A program made the position numbers and the translations under genes. From Antricoccus suffuscus (lineage in GTDB: Bacteria; Actinomycetota; Actinomycetes; Mycobacteriales; Antricoccaceae), in contig NZ_PVUE01000002.1 in assembly GCF_003003235.1 (NCBI RefSeq), forward strand, positions 419,988-483,987: a stretch of 64,000 nucleotides of DNA, written 5' to 3'. Shown one piece after another: positions 47,788-57,348 of the stretch. Within the stretch, counting starts at the first letter, position 1, and every line of letters starts with the position of its first letter. The notes below the pieces were generated by a model, which saw only the letters and a list, made by a program, of their open reading frames with translations, was not told where the DNA came from and did not search any database.

Positions 47788-49071
47788 TCAGCTGGACATG
47801 AAGGCGGTCCAGGCGAGAGCGGCTACCGCCGAAGCGGCGGCGACACCGACCGCCGGACCGCGCGGCGTGCCGCCCTGGATTCGTGGGGCGACCGCCGCGA
47901 CCATCAACAGCGCGATCCACGGTGCTATCGCGCCCATCACCGACCCGGTGAACGTGCGCGCGGCGAAGGTGAATACGAGGCCCGCCAGGCCAGTCAACAT
48001 CAGCGGCCACGCAGGCGTGCAGCGAAGCTTGCGCCAGGACGCGACCATTGTCGCGCCCGAACTGGCGAACACCAGGATCGCGGAGACGACGATGAGCGCG
48101 GCGTACACGCCGATCTGCCGCTGCGACAGGCGAGAGGCGTCGCTCAGCTCGCGAGTCCACGACCAACCGGCGACGAAGGCGACGACCAGACCGATCGCCA
48201 GCCCGATCGCGGCAACCAAGATCATCAGCGAGCGGCGGCGTAGGAAGAAGATGCACAGTACGCCGACGCCGGCCGCCGCTCCCTCGAACTGGGCGAGCGT
48301 GGCGCAGCACAGCAGCAGCCCGGCGACGACGCCCAGGCTGGTCGACCAGCCCAAGCCGCGGCCCCGCTCGCTAGCCATCGCGGCCAGGCCGAGTGTGGCG
48401 CTTACCAGCACAACCATCAGCACGGTAGAGCCTTCGGCGTACCACGCGGCAAGCGGTGATAACGCGATTACGATGCTGAATCGCCGTGCCTGCGCCGATC
48501 CGCACAACGATTGCATGCCTGCGTTGAGGAATCCGGTTGCTATCGCGGCCAGCGCGGCAACGATCGCGAGCGAAAGCCAGCGCGACCCGCCTTCTGCCGA
48601 CTCCAGCAGGTCAATAAATCGCTGGCCAGCGTACGTCGCGGCAGTCCCGCCGGTATCGGGAAATGCCCGTACGACGGCCAGCGACATAGTCCAACCGAAC
48701 GTTGCGCCCGTCGTCACTGTTTGCATCCACGGCCACGGCAGCCGAGTGATGCTCGATCGAGCGCTGATCAGTCCAACCGCAATCAACGCCGCGACGATGA
48801 TGGCCACGATGGCTGTCGGAGTCGGCGCGGCAGGTATCGCACCCGGGGCACCTCCCAGCAGCCGGACGCGCGCGCCTAGATTGCGGACCTCGCCCAGATT
48901 GAGTACGGCGATGACCCCAACGAGAAGTACGACGCTGCACAACCAGATGACGATGTCCGAACGACTGCGATCGGGGCTCTGGCTGACGTGTTCGATGCGC
49001 TCCCGCATCGCGCGCGAGATTCGCGGCGAAGGTTCGTCTCGGGGCGTCGTTGGTCGGGTGGCCGATCGCAT
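47788..49071 (-). CDS. Unrecognised polytopic membrane protein (about 10-11 spans)
   Basis: 427 residues; after a 40-residue hydrophilic, Arg-rich N-terminus about ten to eleven hydrophobic spans fill the protein (for example VIWLCSVVLLVGVIAVL, AIVAIIVAALIAVGLI, LMILVAAIGLAIGLVVAF). Loops are short apart from one after span 1 and one around residue 150. I recognise no transporter motif. A long open frame on the opposite strand (47798-49096) has no membrane or domain pattern and is taken as a shadow. It lies 85 bases downstream of the TSUP gene on the same strand and converges on the ABC-F gene with seven bases between. Confidence 0.7.
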   Translation of the reverse strand: MRSATRPTTPRDEPSPRISRAMRERIEHVSQSPDRSRSDIVIWLCSVVLLVGVIAVLNLGEVRNLGARVRLLGGAPGAIPAAPTPTAIVAIIVAALIAVGLISARSSITRLPWPWMQTVTTGATFGWTMSLAVVRAFPDTGGTAATYAGQRFIDLLESAEGGSRWLSLAIVAALAAIATGFLNAGMQSLCGSAQARRFSIVIALSPLAAWYAEGSTVLMVVLVSATLGLAAMASERGRGLGWSTSLGVVAGLLLCCATLAQFEGAAAGVGVLCIFFLRRRSLMILVAAIGLAIGLVVAFVAGWSWTRELSDASRLSQRQIGVYAALIVVSAILVFASSGATMVASWRKLRCTPAWPLMLTGLAGLVFTFAARTFTGSVMGAIAPWIALLMVAAVAPRIQGGTPRGPAVGVAAASAVAALAWTAFMSS

Positions 49072-49156
49072 GACTGTGGCTGCGTCCTCCAGATAGGCGC
49101 CAAGCGGCGCAGCGGTCGTTGACTACAAAACTAGCAGCGGCGGGCCGCGACGGCGG

Positions 49157-49876
49157 TTAGGTCACGGCTCGGATAATGAGTACCAGCGACGAGATCACCG
49201 ACAGCCCCAGTACAGCCGCCCGCGTCTTGTTGAGGTCGAGATAGCGCCGCAGCCAGACCGCGAGTGCGAAGCCGGCGATCACAAAAGGCAGGAAGATAAG
49301 TGCGAACTGTCCTTGTCGGGCGGTAAGGTGACCGACCGCCAGAAGGGCGCCGATCGAAAAGATGTTGCCCACTAGGAAGTACACCGCGAGCGTGGAGCGT
49401 ACGACGGCCGGATGCTGGTTTTGGTAGACCAGCGCGATCGGCGGGCCGCCGATTGACGTGGCGGTGGCGCCGACCCCGCTCACGAACCCGGCGGCGAGCA
49501 GGTTTCCCGGCCGTGGCCTCGGGCGCCAGTGGACCAGGCTTACGAGGGCGGCCGCGAGCACCATCGTCGCGAGCACGAATCCGAGTACGTCGGAGCTGAC
49601 CACGACCACCAGCCAGCCGCCCAGCGCCGTACCGATCAGCCGTCCCGGAAACGCCCAGGCCAGGCCGATCCAGTCGATGTCCGAGTGTTCCCGGATGAGC
49701 GTGATGACCGGAAGAAGCGCAGCTACCAAAATCATCGACCCCGGCATCAAGCCGGGGTCGATGATCATCAGTATCGGTGCGGCCACCTGCGAGATGCCCA
49801 GGCCGACGCTGCCCTGCACGACGGAGCCCGCCAAGACGACGAGCCCGCCGATAAGGACAACCCAGTGCGTCGCCAA
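49157..49876 (-). CDS. TSUP (TauE/SafE) family sulfite/anion permease
   Basis: 239 residues with seven to eight spans and the duplicated TSUP pattern: GSVVQGSVGLGISQVAAPIL in the first half and GFVSGVGATATSIGGPPIALVYQNQ in the second, both Gly-rich and diagnostic. Family members export sulfite, sulfoacetate or similar anions. TTG 49876 is the likely start, without a clear ribosome site. It follows acnA by 13 bases on the same strand and is probably co-transcribed with it; the substrate cannot be told. Confidence 0.88.
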   Translation of the reverse strand: MATHWVVLIGGLVVLAGSVVQGSVGLGISQVAAPILMIIDPGLMPGSMILVAALLPVITLIREHSDIDWIGLAWAFPGRLIGTALGGWLVVVVSSDVLGFVLATMVLAAALVSLVHWRPRPRPGNLLAAGFVSGVGATATSIGGPPIALVYQNQHPAVVRSTLAVYFLVGNIFSIGALLAVGHLTARQGQFALIFLPFVIAGFALAVWLRRYLDLNKTRAAVLGLSVISSLVLIIRAVT

Positions 49877-49889
49877 CCGCTGACGGACG

Positions 49890-52658
49890 CTACTTCGTCA
49901 ACAGCGAACGCAACACGTACTGCAAGATGCCGCCGTGACGGAAGTAGTCGGCTTCTCCAGGGGTGTCGATGCGTACGACGGCGTCGAACGATGTGTCGCC
50001 CGCGGTCACCTTGACCGTGCGCGGAATCGAACCGTCGTTGAGTGCTGTGACCCCGCTGATCGCGAACTCTTCGTCACCCTTCAGACCAAGCGATTGGGCA
50101 TTCTGGCCCTCGGCGTACTGCAGTGGCAGCACGCCCATCCCGATCAAGTTGGAGCGGTGGATGCGCTCGTACGACTCGGCGACGACTGCCTTGACGCCCA
50201 GCAGTGCCGTACCTTTGGCCGCCCAGTCGCGGGACGAGCCGGAGCCGTATTCCTTGCCGGCCAGGATGACCAGCGGCACGCCGGCCGCGGCGTACGCCTC
50301 GGAGGCCTCGTAGATCGTCGTCTGCTCACCATCGGCCAACCAATTGCGGGTGAATCCGCCCTGCACGTTGTCCAGCAGCTCGTTGCGCAGGCGAATATTG
50401 CCGAACGTGCCGCGAATCATGACTTCGTGATTGCCGCGGCGCGAGCCGTAGCTGTTGAAGTCGACCCGCTTGACGCCGTGCTCCTGCAGGTACTTACCGG
50501 CAGGGGAGTCGCCCTTGATGGCGCCGGCAGGCGAGATGTGGTCGGTGGTCACCGAGTCGCCCAGCAGCAAGAGGACGCGAGCTCCACTGATGTCCTCCAC
50601 CGGCGCGGGCTTTTCTGGCATGCCTTCGAAGTACGGCGGGCGGCGGACATACGTCGAATCCGCGTCCCATTCGAAGATGTCACCGGTCGGGGTAGGCAGC
50701 GACTGCCACCGCTCGTCGCCAGCGAATACGTCGGCGTAGTCCGTAGAGAACATCTGCGAGCTGATGGCCTGGTCCATGACCGTCTGCACTTCTTGCGGTG
50801 ATGGCCAGATGTCGTGCAGGAACACCGGCTTGCCGTCGGTGTCGGTGCCGAGCGGTTCGGTCGTCAGATCGAGATCCATCGTGCCGGCGATCGCGTACGC
50901 GACGACCAGCGGCGGCGAGGCCAGGTAGTTCATCTTGACGTCCGGGTTGATCCGGCCCTCGAAGTTACGGTTGCCCGACAACACCGAGGTGACCGACAGA
51001 TCGGCCTCGTTGACCGCTGCCGAGACAGCCTCGGGAAGCGGACCGGAGTTGCCGATGCAGGTCGTGCAGCCGTAGCCGACGAGGTAGAAGCCGAGTTTCT
51101 CGAGGTACGGCGTGAGGCCGGCGCGCTCGTAGTAGTCCATGACCACCTTGGACCCGGGCGCGAGCGTGGTCTTGACCCATGGCTTGCGGTTCAGGCCGCG
51201 GTCGACGGCTTTCTTAGCCAGCAGTGCAGCGGCCAGCATGACCGACGGATTCGAGGTGTTCGTGCATGAGGTGATGGCAGCGATGACCACGGCACCATGG
51301 TCGATCTCCGTTTCGGTGCCGTCTTCCAACGTGACCTTCGTCGGCCGTGAGATGCGGGTCGTGGTGCTGCCTTCGTGGCTGGCCTTACCGTTGCCCTCTT
51401 GCTTGCTGTCGGGGGTCGGTGGATCGCTGGCCGGGAAGCTGTCGCCAAGTGTCGAGTCGCCTTCGCGGTGGTCGACGTACGCCGGAAGTACCTCGCGGAA
51501 GGAGTTCTTGGCGTTGCTGAGTGCGATGCGGTCCTGCGGACGCTTTGGGCCGGCAATCGACGGTACGACTGCGCCGAGATCCAGCTCGAGGTATTCGGAG
51601 TAGGTCGGCTCCTTAGCCGTGTCATGCCAGAGTCCCTGGTGCTTGGCGTACGCCTCGACCAGCGCCACGTGCTCGGGCGAGCGTCCGGTGAAGGTGAGGT
51701 AGCGGATCGTCTCGTCGTCGATGGGGAAGATCGCGGCGGTGGAACCGAACTCGGGGCTCATGTTGCCGATGGTCGCGCGATTGGCGAGCGTGACGGCGCC
51801 GACGCCTTCGCCGTAGAACTCGACGAACTTGCCGACGACGCCGTGGTCGCGCAGCATCTCGGTGATCGTGAGAACCAGGTCGGTCGCGGTAGCGCCGTCG
51901 GGCAGCTCACCGCTGAGCTTAAAGCCGACGACGCGGGGGATCAGCATGCTGACCGGCTGGCCGAGCATTGCGGCTTCGGCCTCGATACCGCCGACACCCC
52001 AGCCAAGTACGCCGAGACCGTTGACCATCGTCGTGTGCGAGTCGGTGCCGACGAGCGTGTCCGGGTAGGCCTGGCCGTTGCGCGCGAAGACCGTGCGCGC
52101 CAAGTGCTCGATGTTGACCTGGTGCACGATGCCGGTGCCCGGCGGGACAACCTTGAACTCGTCAAACGCGCTCTGGCCCCACCGCAGGAACTGGTAGCGC
52201 TCCTTGTTGCGCTGGTACTCAAGGTCAACGTTGGCCTCGAAGGCGTTTGCGCGCCCGAATACATCGGCGATGACCGAGTGGTCGATGACAAGCTCGGAAG
52301 GGGCCAGGGGGTTGATCTTGGACGTGTCGCCGCCGAGTTCGCCGACGGCCTCGCGCATCGTGGCAAGGTCGACGACGCACGGAACTCCCGTGAAGTCCTG
52401 CATGATCACACGCGCTGGCGTGAACTGAATCTCGGTGTCCGGCTCAGCCGCTGGGTCCCACTGGCTGATGGCCTGGATCTGCTCCGCCGTGACGTTTTTC
52501 CCGTCCTCAGTGCGAAGTAGATTTTCAAGCAGTACCTTCAAGCTATATGGGAGCTTTTCGGACCCCTTGACGGCGCTTAGCTCAAAAATCTCGTAGTCGG
52601 CGTTATCAACCGACAACGTCGATTTCGCGCCGAAGCTGTCCTTGCTCGCGTTGGTCAC
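49890..52658 (-). CDS. acnA: Aconitate hydratase A
   Basis: TCA-cycle enzyme isomerising citrate to isocitrate through a 4Fe-4S cluster; 922 residues. Cluster ligands lie in [15 protein letters not shown] and [10 protein letters not shown]; other marks are [22 protein letters not shown] and the C-terminal [18 protein letters not shown] Ser/Lys/Gly-rich insertion (about residues 440-465) loops out of the middle. GTG 52658 follows GAGGAG at ideal spacing; an upstream 25-codon extension is not supported. The cluster would be supplied by the suf operon in the same window. The TSUP gene follows. Confidence 0.97.
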   Translation of the reverse strand: MTNASKDSFGAKSTLSVDNADYEIFELSAVKGSEKLPYSLKVLLENLLRTEDGKNVTAEQIQAISQWDPAAEPDTEIQFTPARVIMQDFTGVPCVVDLATMREAVGELGGDTSKINPLAPSELVIDHSVIADVFGRANAFEANVDLEYQRNKERYQFLRWGQSAFDEFKVVPPGTGIVHQVNIEHLARTVFARNGQAYPDTLVGTDSHTTMVNGLGVLGWGVGGIEAEAAMLGQPVSMLIPRVVGFKLSGELPDGATATDLVLTITEMLRDHGVVGKFVEFYGEGVGAVTLANRATIGNMSPEFGSTAAIFPIDDETIRYLTFTGRSPEHVALVEAYAKHQGLWHDTAKEPTYSEYLELDLGAVVPSIAGPKRPQDRIALSNAKNSFREVLPAYVDHREGDSTLGDSFPASDPPTPDSKQEGNGKASHEGSTTTRISRPTKVTLEDGTETEIDHGAVVIAAITSCTNTSNPSVMLAAALLAKKAVDRGLNRKPWVKTTLAPGSKVVMDYYERAGLTPYLEKLGFYLVGYGCTTCIGNSGPLPEAVSAAVNEADLSVTSVLSGNRNFEGRINPDVKMNYLASPPLVVAYAIAGTMDLDLTTEPLGTDTDGKPVFLHDIWPSPQEVQTVMDQAISSQMFSTDYADVFAGDERWQSLPTPTGDIFEWDADSTYVRRPPYFEGMPEKPAPVEDISGARVLLLLGDSVTTDHISPAGAIKGDSPAGKYLQEHGVKRVDFNSYGSRRGNHEVMIRGTFGNIRLRNELLDNVQGGFTRNWLADGEQTTIYEASEAYAAAGVPLVILAGKEYGSGSSRDWAAKGTALLGVKAVVAESYERIHRSNLIGMGVLPLQYAEGQNAQSLGLKGDEEFAISGVTALNDGSIPRTVKVTAGDTSFDAVVRIDTPGEADYFRHGGILQYVLRSLLTK

Positions 52659-52686
52659 TGCGATCTCCTCACACCATTCACTTTTA

Positions 52687-52698
52687 GCGCATATGCGC
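52687..52698. promoter_or_regulatory. Perfect palindrome upstream of acnA
   Basis: GCGCATATGCGC, a perfect 12-bp palindrome 29-40 bases before the acnA start. It could be an operator half or a short hairpin in the leader. No adjacent regulator gene is present. Confidence 0.3.
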
Positions 52699-52951
52699 CC
52701 CTGCTCATCTTCCCCTATACCGCGATCAAACACCGGAGTGGGGCGTGTCTAACCAGCCACAGCGCTGCTGCCTACCTGCGGCGATGCGAGGCGCGTGCGA
52801 CCGCTATATATGATTTCTGCGACCACGAGCCTAGGGTCTATTAGGTCTTTCAGGCGCGGCGGGCTCTGCCCGGGGAAGTCGCCGTACGGATGGTTGTCCA
52901 AATACGCCAACGGGGAGCGCCACCATCGATGGGATTCAGCGTCAGCGAGAG

Positions 52952-53899
52952 ATGCTCGTGCGCCATACGCGATATGGGCTACTGCTGGCGTACGCATTCG
53001 TTTTGGTTGTGTCGATCATCGTGTACGGCGTGCCGCTTGATCGCCTTGGAATCACTCTCTGGGTTCTGTCGGGCCTGACCGTCTACTCCTTCGGTCGCGG
53101 GTTCCGATACTTTCTGCGAATTCTGCTCGACTGGATCCCCTTCACCGCCGTCCTGTTCTTGTACGACTACACGCGGGGGCTGGCCGATACGCTCGGTATG
53201 CCGACCCACGTGACCGAGCCGATTGCGGCAGATCGGTTGATGTTTGGCGGCGTCCCGACGGAATGGCTGCAGGCGCACTTCTACACGCCGGGCTATGCAC
53301 ATTGGTACGACGTGCTCGTCACTCTTGTCTACCTGAGCCACTTCTTCACGACACCGCTCATCGCGATCGTCCTTTGGATCCGTAACCGGGACCGGTTCAG
53401 GTCCTGGATCGCCGTCGTGCTCGCTATGGCGCTGGCCGGCTTGGCGACCTACATCCTCTACCCGATGGCGCCGCCCTGGTACGCCGGAGAGGCAGGTCTG
53501 CTGCACAACGTGCACCGCATTTCCGGTTTGGGCTGGAATTATCTCGGACTGACGGTGGCTCGCCATGTGCTGGACACCGGCCAGACCCTCGCCAACGACG
53601 TGGCCGCCATGCCGTCGCTGCACACCGGCTTCGCCGCTCTCGCCGTCGGGTTTTTCATGATCCGCGCTCCGTGGTGGCGGCGGGTCTTGCTCTGTCTCTA
53701 TCCGCTGGCGATGGGCTTGGCGCTGGTGTATTCCGGCGAGCACTATGTGATCGACGTACTCGCGGGGATCGCATACGCCGTCGCGATCATCACCGTTTGG
53801 CAGGCATACGTCCGAGTACGGGCCCGTTCGTGCGCTGGCAGGGCACATCTCAATGTCAATGAGACGGTAGGGATCGAGAACACTGCACCGGTCCACTAA
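52952..53899 (+). CDS. PAP2-superfamily membrane phosphatase (Aur1/inositol-phosphorylceramide-synthase-like)
   Basis: 315 residues, six to seven spans. The PAP2 signature is split as in the Aur1-like group: AAMPSLHTGFAALAVG (catalytic His in a span start) and YSGEHYVIDVLAG (second His and Asp), with YPMAPPW before them. Members move or remove head groups of membrane lipids or prenyl phosphates, with the active site on the outer face. ATG 52952 follows GCGAGAG. The gene is divergent from acnA and precedes an acyl-CoA ligase by 34 bases, suggesting a lipid role but not proving one. Confidence 0.88.
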   Translation: MLVRHTRYGLLLAYAFVLVVSIIVYGVPLDRLGITLWVLSGLTVYSFGRGFRYFLRILLDWIPFTAVLFLYDYTRGLADTLGMPTHVTEPIAADRLMFGGVPTEWLQAHFYTPGYAHWYDVLVTLVYLSHFFTTPLIAIVLWIRNRDRFRSWIAVVLAMALAGLATYILYPMAPPWYAGEAGLLHNVHRISGLGWNYLGLTVARHVLDTGQTLANDVAAMPSLHTGFAALAVGFFMIRAPWWRRVLLCLYPLAMGLALVYSGEHYVIDVLAGIAYAVAIITVWQAYVRVRARSCAGRAHLNVNETVGIENTAPVH

Positions 53900-53933
53900 C
53901 GTGTGGGCTAAGTAACTTGCCCACGGAGGTCCC

Positions 53934-55472
53934 ATGCGCACACCACTTACTCTCGCTAACTTCATCGATCGCGCGGAGTCCATCTATCGCGACCGTCCCG
54001 CGATCATCGACGAACCGGATCAGCCGGCAGCGCCGCTGAATGTGACGTACGGCGAGCTCGCTCGCCGTGCCCGGGCAATCCAAGCCGGGCTCGACGAGCT
54101 CGGAATCGGGGAAGGTGAGCGCGTAGGCATCGTCAGCCACAACGCCGGGCGGCTCTTCGAACTGTTCTTCGCCGTCCCCACCAGCGGCCGGATCTTCGTG
54201 CCGATCAACTTCCGGCTGCGCCCCGATGAGGTGCAGTTCATCGTCGAACACAGCGGCTGCTCGGTCCTGCTCGTTGACGAGGAGATTGCCGAATCGCTCA
54301 AGGGCGTTACGGCGCCGCACAAGTTCGTCGTCGGCAAGGAAAGCGACGACGCGCTGCTGCGGTTTGACACCGAACCACGCCCGTGGCGCAACGTCGACGA
54401 GGACGCGTTCGCGACCATCAACTACACCAGTGGGACGACGGCAAACCCGAAGGGCGTCGTACAGACGCATCGGTCGTTGTGGGTCAACGCGGTGACGTTT
54501 GCCATGCACATGGGCATAACCGATCGCGATGTATATATGCACACGCTGCCGATGTTTCACTGCAACGGCTGGGGCCTGCCATTTGCTACCACGGCGTTCG
54601 GCGTACCCCAGGTCGTCATACGGAAGATCGACGGAGCCGAAATCCTGCGCCGAGTCCAACAGCACGGTGTCACGCTGCTGGCGGGCGCCCCTGCCGTCTG
54701 GAATATGACTCTCGATGCGGCCGCTGACTGCGAGGCTGGACAGGTGCCCGGCTCGGGCACGACGCGGATCATCGTGGCCGGTGCGGCGCCGCCGACCAAG
54801 ACAATCCAGCGAGTGGACGAGGAGCTCGGCTGGGAGTTCAACCAGATTTACGGGCTGACGGAAACCTCACCGTTGATCACGGTCAACAGGACCCGCAAAG
54901 AGGATTTGGACAAGTCGCCCGAGGAGCGCGCGAAGCTGCTCGGTCGGGCCGGGGCGCCGACGCTTGGCACCAGCTTTACGACGGCCGAGGACGGCGAGGT
55001 CTATGTCCGCTCGAATGTCTGCCTCGATCACTATTGGGAAAACCCGGTGGCGACCGACGAGGCGCTTGAAGGCGGTTGGTTCCACACCGGCGACGGCGGG
55101 TCGATCGGCGACGACGGCTACATCACAATCGCCGACCGCAAGAAAGACATCATCATCACCGGTGGCGAGAACGTCTCATCGCTCGAGGTCGAGGACGCGC
55201 TGTTCTCACACCCCGCCGTCGCAGAGGTCGCCGTGATCGGCGTACCTGATGAGAAATGGGGCGAGACGATCAAAGCGCTGGTGGTCGTTAATCCGGGCGC
55301 CGAGGTTACGGAGGCGGACATCATCGCGCATTGCAAGAAGCTGCTGGCCGGCTATAAAGCACCAACGACCGTGGAGTTCCGCGAGGAAATCCCGCGCACC
55401 GCGACCGGGAAGATCCAAAAGTTCAAGCTCCGGCAGCCGTTCTGGGAAGGCCGCGAACGCCAGATCAACTAG
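53934..55472 (+). CDS. Acyl-CoA synthetase (AMP-forming)
   Basis: Activates a carboxylic acid, probably a fatty acid, to its CoA thioester through an acyl-AMP; 512 residues. Motifs: NYTSGTTANPKGVVQTHR (AMP/phosphate loop), MFHCNGWGLPF, QIYGLTETSPL, GWFHTGDGGSIGDDGYI, DRKKDIIITGGENVSSLEVE and the C-terminal PRTATGKIQK with the catalytic Lys. It resembles the medium/long-chain FadD type; chain length cannot be judged. ATG 53934 follows GGAGG. A strong terminator lies 26 bases after the stop. Confidence 0.94.
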   Translation: MRTPLTLANFIDRAESIYRDRPAIIDEPDQPAAPLNVTYGELARRARAIQAGLDELGIGEGERVGIVSHNAGRLFELFFAVPTSGRIFVPINFRLRPDEVQFIVEHSGCSVLLVDEEIAESLKGVTAPHKFVVGKESDDALLRFDTEPRPWRNVDEDAFATINYTSGTTANPKGVVQTHRSLWVNAVTFAMHMGITDRDVYMHTLPMFHCNGWGLPFATTAFGVPQVVIRKIDGAEILRRVQQHGVTLLAGAPAVWNMTLDAAADCEAGQVPGSGTTRIIVAGAAPPTKTIQRVDEELGWEFNQIYGLTETSPLITVNRTRKEDLDKSPEERAKLLGRAGAPTLGTSFTTAEDGEVYVRSNVCLDHYWENPVATDEALEGGWFHTGDGGSIGDDGYITIADRKKDIIITGGENVSSLEVEDALFSHPAVAEVAVIGVPDEKWGETIKALVVVNPGAEVTEADIIAHCKKLLAGYKAPTTVEFREEIPRTATGKIQKFKLRQPFWEGRERQIN

Positions 55473-55497
55473 CGCTCAAACCAAACCTATCTATTAG

Positions 55498-55535
55498 ACG
55501 GGTGTCCCGACGCATGACAGCGTTGGGACACCCGT
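55498..55535 (+). terminator. Rho-independent-type terminator after the acyl-CoA synthetase gene
   Basis: ACGGGTGTCCCGACGC pairs with GCGTTGGGACACCCGT (16 pairs, one G-U) around a 6-base loop and is followed by TATTTAT. It separates the ligase gene from the cell-wall hydrolase gene. Confidence 0.75.
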
Positions 55536-55695
55536 TATTTATGCGCCAAAAGTGATAGATGAATCACACGTGTCGGTAGTTATTGAATGAAACTACTGGT
55601 GTTATTGGTGCGCAAGTGGCAAGGTCACCTGTGCTCGCTCTTCCCGCGGGTGAACACGTGTCACGGGCCGCAGCTTGGCTCGGAAAGGTTTCCAC

Positions 55696-57096
55696 TTGTC
55701 ACGACGTAGCCCTAGCCGCCGGCGCGTAGTACGCCGACGCATAGTCGCGGCGATCGCGAGCTCCATCGCGGGTGCAATGTTCTTGGCGGTCGCCGCACCG
55801 GCCTCGGCATTGCCGCCGCCGCCGCCAAACCCATCCGACAGCCAGCTCAACGGTGCCGCCGCGCAGAAATCTGCGGTCGCCAGTCAGGTGGAGCAGCTAT
55901 CCGCGCAACTCGCGCAGGCGCAGGCGCAGCTGGCTCAGATGCAGTCGCAGCTGCAAGTTGCTCAGGAGCTCTACAACAAGGCCATAGTTGACGTACAGAT
56001 GGCCAAGGACAAGGCCGCACAGACCGCGACAGACGTACAGACCGCTAATGCGCAAGTAGATTCCGCGACGGCGCAGGTCTCCGCGTTTGCGCGGTCCAGC
56101 TATATCCACGGCAGCACACTCGACAGCAGTCTTGTACTTCTCGATGCCGATGGCCCGTCCCAGCTGGTCGAACAGGCTGGCTTCCTCGATGCGATCGGTG
56201 CCCAGAACAACCAGGTGTTAGACGGGCTCAAGGTCGCCAAGGTCGCCAAGGCGAACGCTGACTCGGCGGCGCGCCAGGCCGTGATCGAGATGACCATTGC
56301 AGAGGCCAACGCCAAGCAGGCCAAGCAGGACGCGGAGTCATCGGTGGCGCAGTCGGCGGCGGCGATGCAGCAGGCCCAGGCGAGCAAGGCGCAGACCGAA
56401 GCCGCGCTTCAGGCCGCCCAAGCGCAGTTGGCCGACCTGCAGGGTCAGCGTGCTCAGTACAACTCGTGGCTGGAACAGAAGAAAGCCGAGGAGGCGGCTG
56501 CCGCAGCCGCTGCGGCAGCAGCGGCCGCCCAGGCTGCCGCGCAGGCTAAGTCCGCGGCTCAGGCTCAGGCTCAGGCTCAGGCTCAAGCGGCGAAGCAGCC
56601 GAAGCCGTCGAGCGGGCCGTCCTACAAGCCGGCCAGCAGTCCGTCGGTCAGTTATGGGGGCGGCGGATGGAGCCCAGGTAAAGGTCAGGCAGCAGCCAAT
56701 GCGGCGTTGCAGTGGCTTGGCACGATTTACGCGTGGGGCGGGGGTACGGCCAGCGGACCCTCGCGCGGTGTCTCTGACGGCGGCGTGGCCGATTCGTACG
56801 GTGACTACAACAAGATCGGTTTCGACTGCTCCGGACTGGCGTTGTACGCGTGGGCGCAAGCGGGAGTATCGCTGTCGCACTACTCCGGCTATCAGTACAA
56901 GTCCGGCAGCGTGCACCCGTCGCTTAGCCAGTTGATGCCCGGCGATCTGCTGTTCTGGGGCATCTACGGAATTCACCACGTCGCGATCTATATTGGCAAC
57001 GGACAAGTCGTCCAGGCACCGCAAAGTGGGGACGTCGTAAAGATCTCGAAGATCTGGACTTCGGACTACGTCGGCGCGACCCGCCCCGGCACCTAA
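55696..57096 (+). CDS. Secreted NlpC/P60 peptidoglycan endopeptidase (RipA-like)
   Basis: 466 residues. A basic, twin-Arg-rich N-terminus and hydrophobic segment end in a signal-peptidase site (PASA, residue ~38). Next comes a long coiled coil (~50-260) rich in Gln/Ala, a poly-Ala/(Gln-Ala) and Pro hinge, then an NlpC/P60 domain (~340-466) with catalytic Cys in FDCSGLALYAW and His in GIHHVAIYIGNG. It should cleave wall peptides during cell separation, with the coiled coil as a regulator. TTG 55696 follows GGAAAGG; TTG 55675 is the upstream option. The 160-base leader before it shows no motif I can name. It matches ripA by position upstream of moxR. Confidence 0.92.
   Translation: MSRRSPSRRRVVRRRIVAAIASSIAGAMFLAVAAPASALPPPPPNPSDSQLNGAAAQKSAVASQVEQLSAQLAQAQAQLAQMQSQLQVAQELYNKAIVDVQMAKDKAAQTATDVQTANAQVDSATAQVSAFARSSYIHGSTLDSSLVLLDADGPSQLVEQAGFLDAIGAQNNQVLDGLKVAKVAKANADSAARQAVIEMTIAEANAKQAKQDAESSVAQSAAAMQQAQASKAQTEAALQAAQAQLADLQGQRAQYNSWLEQKKAEEAAAAAAAAAAAAQAAAQAKSAAQAQAQAQAQAAKQPKPSSGPSYKPASSPSVSYGGGGWSPGKGQAAANAALQWLGTIYAWGGGTASGPSRGVSDGGVADSYGDYNKIGFDCSGLALYAWAQAGVSLSHYSGYQYKSGSVHPSLSQLMPGDLLFWGIYGIHHVAIYIGNGQVVQAPQSGDVVKISKIWTSDYVGATRPGT
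56556..56585 (+). repeat. Five tandem copies of the hexamer GGCTCA
   Basis: Five exact copies inside the hinge of the NlpC/P60 gene, coding for alternating Gln-Ala. Being a multiple of three, copy-number change would lengthen or shorten the hinge without a frameshift. Confidence 0.9.
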
Positions 57097-57127
57097 CTCA
57101 GGCCCTATAACTCCGATCGACCTCGAT

Positions 57128-57168
57128 GCTCCTTGTGTCGCCTACAGCGGCTTCACAGGGAGCGTTTT
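57128..57168 (+). terminator. Probable terminator after the NlpC/P60 gene
   Basis: GCTCCTTGTG pairs with CACAGGGAGC (10 pairs, one G-U), with a possible inner GCC/GGC, followed by GTTTT. It lies 32 bases after the stop codon in the 252-base gap before moxR. Confidence 0.55.
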
Positions 57169-57348
57169 GGCGTGACGAGGAAAACCCGGTCGGGCGGAAC
57201 CGATCCTGGTATGAGTCGGTCCGAAGGCCACGAAAACCCATATGCTTGCTGAGTACCAGATGCATACCGACCTGCAAAATATTTGCTGCCAACAAAGCGC
57301 CGTCACGCCATCGCCGCACGACGATGTCCCCAAACTGAGGAGGAATGG

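Noticed and set aside
47798..49096. 432-codon open frame on the plus strand opposite the polytopic membrane protein
   Set aside because: Its translation is low-complexity Ala/Thr/Pro/Arg without domains; the minus-strand frame has a clear pattern of membrane spans. Long antisense frames are expected at this GC content.
55536..55695. ydaO/c-di-AMP riboswitch before the NlpC/P60 gene, a common context for it
   Set aside because: The leader has GGGTGAAC but lacks the conserved 3' block (GACAGCTAACCTCGTAAGC-like) and the GGGGA core, so the motif is not supported.
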